This document shows positions 60,365 to 64,000 of a DNA stretch of 64,000 bases, in pieces. The DNA is from Chryseobacterium sp. 6424 (GTDB lineage: Bacteria > Bacteroidota > Bacteroidia > Flavobacteriales > Weeksellaceae): the NCBI RefSeq assembly GCF_003692615.1, contig NZ_CP023540.1:2108001-2172000 (forward strand), written 5' to 3'. The notes under the pieces were generated by a model. That model was not told the origin of the DNA. It made no database searches and saw only the letters and a program-made list of their open reading frames with translations. Numbering within the stretch: the first letter of the stretch is position 1; the number at the start of each line of letters is the position of its first letter. A program made the position numbers and the translations under genes.

Positions 60365-60925
60365 TTAAGACTTCCACTTGATGCCGCAGCCAATGCTTGG
60401 GCGCTGCTGCTCTTCTTGTGGCTCACCGGCAAGTAAATTCTCAAAAGCGATGATGAGGTCTTCGCCAGTAACTTCTTTCTGGTTGCCAGGACGCGAATCA
60501 TCCATCTGGCCACGGTAAATAAGATCTAATTTTTCATCAAAGAAGAAGAAATCCGGCGTACAAGCAGCCTGATACGCTTTTGCCACAGCCTGGCTTTCAT
60601 CAAATAAATAAGGGAAATCAAACTTTTTATCCATTTGGAAAGCGATCATCTTCTCGGGAGAATCATCCGGATATTTTTCTACATCATTGGCATTGATGGC
60701 AATAAACTCGATGCCTTTATCCTGATAATCTTCGTAAAGTTCCGCCAGTTTATCGATGACATGAAGCACAAACGGACAGTGGTTACACATAAAAATCACC
60801 AAAGTGCCCTTTTCGCCTTTCAGTTCTTCAAGTGACTGTATTTCGTTGCTGTGCGATGGGTTAGGGAGCTCGAAAAAAGGAGCCTTTGTACCAAGTGCAA
60901 GCATATTTGAGGGTGTTGCTGCCAT
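60365..60925 (-). CDS. Thioredoxin-fold protein (peroxiredoxin-like)
   Basis: A 186-residue redoxin. The single active-site Cys-x2-Cys is VIFMCNHCPFVLHVIDKLAEL near residue 46, followed by IEFIAINANDVEKYPDDSPE. The rest matches AhpC/TSA-like small redoxins of flavobacteria. It overlaps the miaA stop by one base, so the two genes are probably coupled. Stop codons of this gene and the convergent MBL gene are directly adjacent. Confidence 0.86.
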   Translation of the reverse strand: MAATPSNMLALGTKAPFFELPNPSHSNEIQSLEELKGEKGTLVIFMCNHCPFVLHVIDKLAELYEDYQDKGIEFIAINANDVEKYPDDSPEKMIAFQMDKKFDFPYLFDESQAVAKAYQAACTPDFFFFDEKLDLIYRGQMDDSRPGNQKEVTGEDLIIAFENLLAGEPQEEQQRPSIGCGIKWKS

Positions 60926-61839
60926 TATTGTTCAGGTTTTATGTTAAGATTATGCAACAAAGATAAGGATTCTTCCACCGGATTTTCAAAACTTACCCAA
61001 TGGATGTTGGTCTCTTTGCGGTACCATGTAAGTTGTCTTTTCGCAAAACGGCGCGAGTTTTTCTTGATTTCTTCCACCGCAAAATCCAGCGTCCATTCGC
61101 CATCGAAATATCTAAAGAGTTCCGTATAACCCACAGTTTGCAAAGGTACCAAATGGCGGTAAGGGAGTAAACTTTCTGCTTCTTGGAGGAGGCCTGCCTG
61201 CATCATCAGATCGACACGCCGGTTAATCCTTTCATAAATGATTTCGCGAGGCGCTGTGATCCCAATACGGTACACATTAAAATCGCGTTTTTTAACAGAG
61301 GTAGAAATATTTTCGGTATAGCTTTTTCCGGTTTGCCAAATGACATCAATGGCGCGTAGTAGCCGACGCGGATTTTCACGGTCAACGGTGCTGAAATATT
61401 CAGGGTCCAGAGATTCGAGCAGGTTTTGTAATGCTTCGATGCCGTGTGTATTCATCAGTCCCTCCAGCTTTTGCTGATTTTGGTAATCGGCTTCGGGTAG
61501 ATCGTTCAGGCCTTCAATAATGGCTTTTTCATACATCATACTGCCGCCTACCATAATCAAAGTATCTTTTGTACTAAAAAGTTGCTGAAGTTTTGCCGTA
61601 GCGTCTTTCTCAAACTGACCAATGCTGTAATAATCCTTTACGGAAAGATGACCAATGAAATGATGCGGTGCCTCGGAAAGCTCTGCCGCAGTTGGTGTAG
61701 CCGTACCGATCTTCATCTCCTGAAAGAACTGGCGCGAATCGCAGGAAAGGATTTCGGTCTTGAAGTGTTGGGCAAGCGCCAGGGAGAGTTTGGTTTTACC
61801 AATGCCAGTTGTCCCGATAATGGAGATTAGATTTTTCAC
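60925..61839 (-). CDS. miaA: tRNA dimethylallyltransferase
   Basis: Adds the isopentenyl group to A37 of tRNAs that read UNN codons. Started at the GTG at 61839 it is 304 residues long: the P-loop SIIGTTGIGKTKLSLALA is at about residue 5, DSRQFFQEMKIGTATP at 33, and the tRNA-binding RENPRRLLRAIDVIW and QTVGYTELFRYF follow. A longer frame with an upstream ATG adds 19 residues unlike the family. Confidence 0.93.
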   Translation of the reverse strand: MKNLISIIGTTGIGKTKLSLALAQHFKTEILSCDSRQFFQEMKIGTATPTAAELSEAPHHFIGHLSVKDYYSIGQFEKDATAKLQQLFSTKDTLIMVGGSMMYEKAIIEGLNDLPEADYQNQQKLEGLMNTHGIEALQNLLESLDPEYFSTVDRENPRRLLRAIDVIWQTGKSYTENISTSVKKRDFNVYRIGITAPREIIYERINRRVDLMMQAGLLQEAESLLPYRHLVPLQTVGYTELFRYFDGEWTLDFAVEEIKKNSRRFAKRQLTWYRKETNIHWVSFENPVEESLSLLHNLNIKPEQ

Positions 61840-61901
61840 AGCGCAAATTTCCTGATAATTTCTGAAATACAGAAAGGACGGAGAAATTCTGCCCAATACA
61901 T

Positions 61902-61929
61902 TAAAAAACCACCCGAACTTATGGGTGGT
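61902..61929 (-). terminator. Terminator after the YkvA gene
   Basis: A 7-bp stem (ACCACCC/GGGTGGT) followed on the minus strand by a run of T, just downstream of the YkvA stop. Confidence 0.85.
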
Positions 61930-61938
61930 CTATCATCA

Positions 61939-62274
61939 TTAATCTACAATTTCTGCATCAATTGTTTTGTCAGTCTTTCGCTCCGCTTCCCAAACTACAA
62001 ATTTTTCTGCTTCTTTCATAAGCATAGGTATTGCGAAAGCGAGCAGCGCCAGATCATCAAGCACCCCAATCCCCGGCAACCAGTCTGGGATAATATCAAT
62101 TGGGGAAACCAAATACAGCAATACGAGGCCGGGCAACACTACATTTTTATATTCGGGCCGATAGCCACCTGCTGACATCACCGATTTCACCATTCTTACA
62201 ATTACCGGAATTTTCGCAATAAATCCTTTGTGTTTAAAGGCTTCTTTGGCCAAAGCAATTTTCGAGAGTTTCAT
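61939..62274 (-). CDS. YkvA/DUF1232 membrane protein
   Basis: A 111-residue protein with the YkvA signature YLVSPIDIIPDWLPGIGVLDDLALL at about 56-80, between hydrophobic stretches. Members are widespread and of unknown function. It is a single gene between two terminators. Confidence 0.88.
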   Translation of the reverse strand: MKLSKIALAKEAFKHKGFIAKIPVIVRMVKSVMSAGGYRPEYKNVVLPGLVLLYLVSPIDIIPDWLPGIGVLDDLALLAFAIPMLMKEAEKFVVWEAERKTDKTIDAEIVD

Positions 62275-62343
62275 TTATCGTGTTTATATTTTAGCAAACA
62301 GCATTCGCAAAATCTGTACCGTGAAATAATAAATTATGTTAAA

Positions 62344-62895
62344 TTACTTAGTAACGTTATCGATAAATTCGTTGACGGATTTGCTGTTCCAATCCTTTGA
62401 CGCATCTTCTTTAAGCAAGATCCTGCCATTTTTATCCAATAGAAAAGTGGTAGGGAAAGCTTTAGGCAAAATATTCTTGGAAACCGGGCTCTGTGCTATA
62501 TAAACTGGCGCGGTGTAATTGTTTTCTTTCAGGAATTTCACCACCGTGTCTTCCTGGTCTTGCATAGCAATCAGTACAAACTCGATCTGCCCTTTTCTGT
62601 TTTCATACAGTTGCTGTATCGTAGGCCATTCTTCGCGACATGGCGGGCACCAGGTTCCCCAGAAATTAAGGAAAACCAGTTTATCTCCTTTCAAATTTTT
62701 CAGGTTGGTACTGGGTACATTGATGCCTTTCAGTTCTACATCGTAATCAGAATCTTGTAACGTTACCGCATTCTCTATCGCTGCTATCGGGAAAAACAGG
62801 TCTTTAATCTTCAGTTTAACCGACGGAAACAGGTAAAGCACGGCCACGAAAACGACAGCGATGATGTAAAAAATATTCTTTCTTAAAAATGTCAT
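62344..62895 (-). CDS. TlpA/ResA-like thiol-disulfide oxidoreductase, membrane-anchored
   Basis: A 183-residue protein with an N-terminal membrane anchor (about 8-26) and a periplasmic thioredoxin domain carrying the active site FLNFWGTWCPPCREEW near residue 78. The family reduces apocytochrome or other envelope disulfides. Its start is one base after the stop of the upstream thioredoxin-family gene, so they are one transcript. The GTWCPPC motif is typical of TlpA/ResA. Confidence 0.9.
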   Translation of the reverse strand: MTFLRKNIFYIIAVVFVAVLYLFPSVKLKIKDLFFPIAAIENAVTLQDSDYDVELKGINVPSTNLKNLKGDKLVFLNFWGTWCPPCREEWPTIQQLYENRKGQIEFVLIAMQDQEDTVVKFLKENNYTAPVYIAQSPVSKNILPKAFPTTFLLDKNGRILLKEDASKDWNSKSVNEFIDNVTK

Positions 62896-62896
62896 G

Positions 62897-63457
62897 TCAA
62901 ATGAGGTTTAAAATTTCTTCAATGGCATCTTTACCACGGTTTTTGGCGTAATAGACCTGAAGGTCGTTATAAAATACTTCGCGGGGGTACACAGTTTCGT
63001 TTTCTTTAAATTTTTTCAGAAGCTCTACCCCATATTTTGGGCGTGGCCCCCAAGTGTTTCTTACAGTAAAGTCTTCACTAAGAATCAATACTTTCGGGAT
63101 CGACTGTGTACCGTTGGTTAGAAACTGGTCAATAAGTGTAACGTCTGCGTCTCTTAAAAAAACTTTCACTTCGATGCCTGCAGCTTCAAAAAACTTCGCG
63201 ACTGCGGGTACTGTCGCGCTGGCGTCCCCACACCAAGGCTCGGAAATGATAAGAATTTTACCCTTAAATTGTTTGTTTTTCACCTCCTCAAGGTGTTCTG
63301 GTTCTATGCTGAAGGTTTTCAGGGTTCTTTCCATGCGGTGCAAGCCGAGTTCGTAGTAAGTGAAATACTCGTCGGTATTTGCGGTTTGCTGTACGCGTTT
63401 TTCGGCTTCCTGCATGTACTCATTAAACGTGAGGGCCTGATTCCAATATTTTTCCAT
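62897..63457 (-). CDS. Thioredoxin-family protein (PF14595-like)
   Basis: A 186-residue cytoplasmic thioredoxin-fold protein. The motif ILIISEPWCGDASATVPAVA near residue 70 has a single Cys (WCGDAS), where canonical thioredoxin has CxxC, so the mechanism may differ, for example with a low-molecular-weight thiol. It is cotranscribed with the TlpA-like gene (one base between). Confidence 0.84.
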   Translation of the reverse strand: MEKYWNQALTFNEYMQEAEKRVQQTANTDEYFTYYELGLHRMERTLKTFSIEPEHLEEVKNKQFKGKILIISEPWCGDASATVPAVAKFFEAAGIEVKVFLRDADVTLIDQFLTNGTQSIPKVLILSEDFTVRNTWGPRPKYGVELLKKFKENETVYPREVFYNDLQVYYAKNRGKDAIEEILNLI

Positions 63458-63474
63458 ATTCTGGTATGCTATAT

Positions 63475-64000
63475 TTATATTTTTCTCAATTTATTAATCA
63501 TGTATAGATCTGCCAGCACAAAAGCGGCCAGATTCTCCACAATAGGTACGGCACGCGGCAATACACACGGATCGTGGCGGCCTTTCCCTTCTACTGTAAC
63601 GGCATTGCTGTATTTATCTACACTTTGCTGTGGTCGCAGGATTGTCGCCACCGGTTTAAAAGCCACCCGGAAATACACATCCATGCCATTTGAAATTCCG
63701 CCCTGTATTCCCCCTGAAAGGTTGGTTTGGGTGGTAAAATCTGTATTAAAGAGATCATTGTGGGCCTTCCCTGTCATTTTCGCGCCGCAAAATCCGCTGC
63801 CATATTCAAATCCTTTGGCTGCATTAATATTCATCATCGCTTTGGCCAGTTCTGCCTGTAACTTGCCAAAAACGGGTTCGCCGATGCCTACTGGCAGGTT
63901 TTTGATGACACAGGTGATGGTTCCGCCAATGGTGTTGCCTTCTTTTTTGATTTCCCTGATGCGGGCAATCATTTTTTCGGCGGTTTTCGGGTCCGGGCAG
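63475..64000 (-). CDS. aroC: Chorismate synthase, C-terminal part (cut by window edge)
   Basis: The visible 174 residues are the C-terminal part of chorismate synthase, which makes chorismate from EPSP for aromatic amino acid and folate synthesis. Landmarks are [44 protein letters not shown] (the FMN-binding part) and [20 protein letters not shown]. The gene runs off the right end of the window. Confidence 0.95.
   Translation of the reverse strand, partial: CPDPKTAEKMIARIREIKKEGNTIGGTITCVIKNLPVGIGEPVFGKLQAELAKAMMNINAAKGFEYGSGFCGAKMTGKAHNDLFNTDFTTQTNLSGGIQGGISNGMDVYFRVAFKPVATILRPQQSVDKYSNAVTVEGKGRHDPCVLPRAVPIVENLAAFVLADLYMINKLRKI

Overview
This window comes from the chromosome of a flavobacterium, most likely in the Weeksellaceae (Chryseobacterium/Kaistella-like). 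The evidence is type IX secretion genes (a PorP/SprF protein, a DUF5103 plug protein, a cargo protein with a type A sorting domain), Bacteroidota-only families (DUF4252, GIN/DUF2807, DUF3822, DUF6370), flavobacterial protein sequences throughout, no Shine-Dalgarno pattern, and many start regions preceded by the Bacteroidota promoter TTG-N19-21-TAnnTTTG. The genes are close-packed. No CRISPR array, integrase or complete insertion sequence was seen.

Layout. 1-6.5 kb: start of ruvB, hutI, then a partial phenylacetate operon (paaB, C, D, G, H, I) interrupted by a frameshifted four-helix-bundle gene between inverted repeats; paaA and the later pathway genes are absent. 6.6-9.6 kb: ECF sigma factor, membrane-anchored probable anti-sigma factor, a DUF4252-GIN fusion and a DUF4252 lipoprotein. 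9.7-12.5 kb: guaB, then two frameshifted secreted-protein genes (a T9SS cargo and a tail-collar protein). 12.7-15.2 kb: copper nitrite reductase nirK with a formylglycine-generating-enzyme-like lipoprotein and a Sco protein. 15.2-19.6 kb: DUF4407 membrane protein, a structured intergenic repeat, ruvC, an MBL-fold lipoprotein, and a two-gene unit joining a GntA/YqcI-like heme N-hydroxylase to a DUF1989 protein. 19.7-25 kb: the 1120-residue fused mutase icmF, two tRNA-Glu genes around rpsT, and a cell-wall amidase. 25-32 kb: LptD-like protein, ridA, a small membrane protein, degP, and an arginine deiminase-like gene with ctlX (arginine to citrulline to ornithine). 32-38.5 kb: outer-membrane barrel with a striking inverted-repeat promoter, DUF3817, nadD, an Omp85-like barrel, and a DUF421 protein with a zinc ribbon. 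38.5-47.5 kb: glyA, an Smr protein, DUF6370, DUF3822, rsmD, murI, hemW, porP/sprF, rluD, and a PASTA protein. 47.7-53 kb: yicC, gmk, an epimerase-like gene, nadA, folB, lnt. 53-64 kb: PIF1-type helicase, lipoprotein, gamma carbonic anhydrase-like protein, nfu, hemH, T9SS plug, an MBL hydrolase, three thioredoxin-fold genes, miaA, a YkvA protein, and the 3' part of aroC.

Most of the window is housekeeping: purine (guaB, gmk), NAD (nadA, nadD), folate and one-carbon (folB, glyA), heme (hemH, hemW), envelope (murI, lnt, lptD, amidase, degP), translation (rpsT, tRNAs, rsmD, rluD, miaA) and recombination (ruvB, ruvC). The accessory material that deserves attention is the GntA-DUF1989 pair, the arginine deiminase-CtlX pair, the nirK module, the incomplete paa operon, a structured intergenic repeat present in two covarying copies, and three accessory genes each broken by one missing base while the core genes around them are intact.
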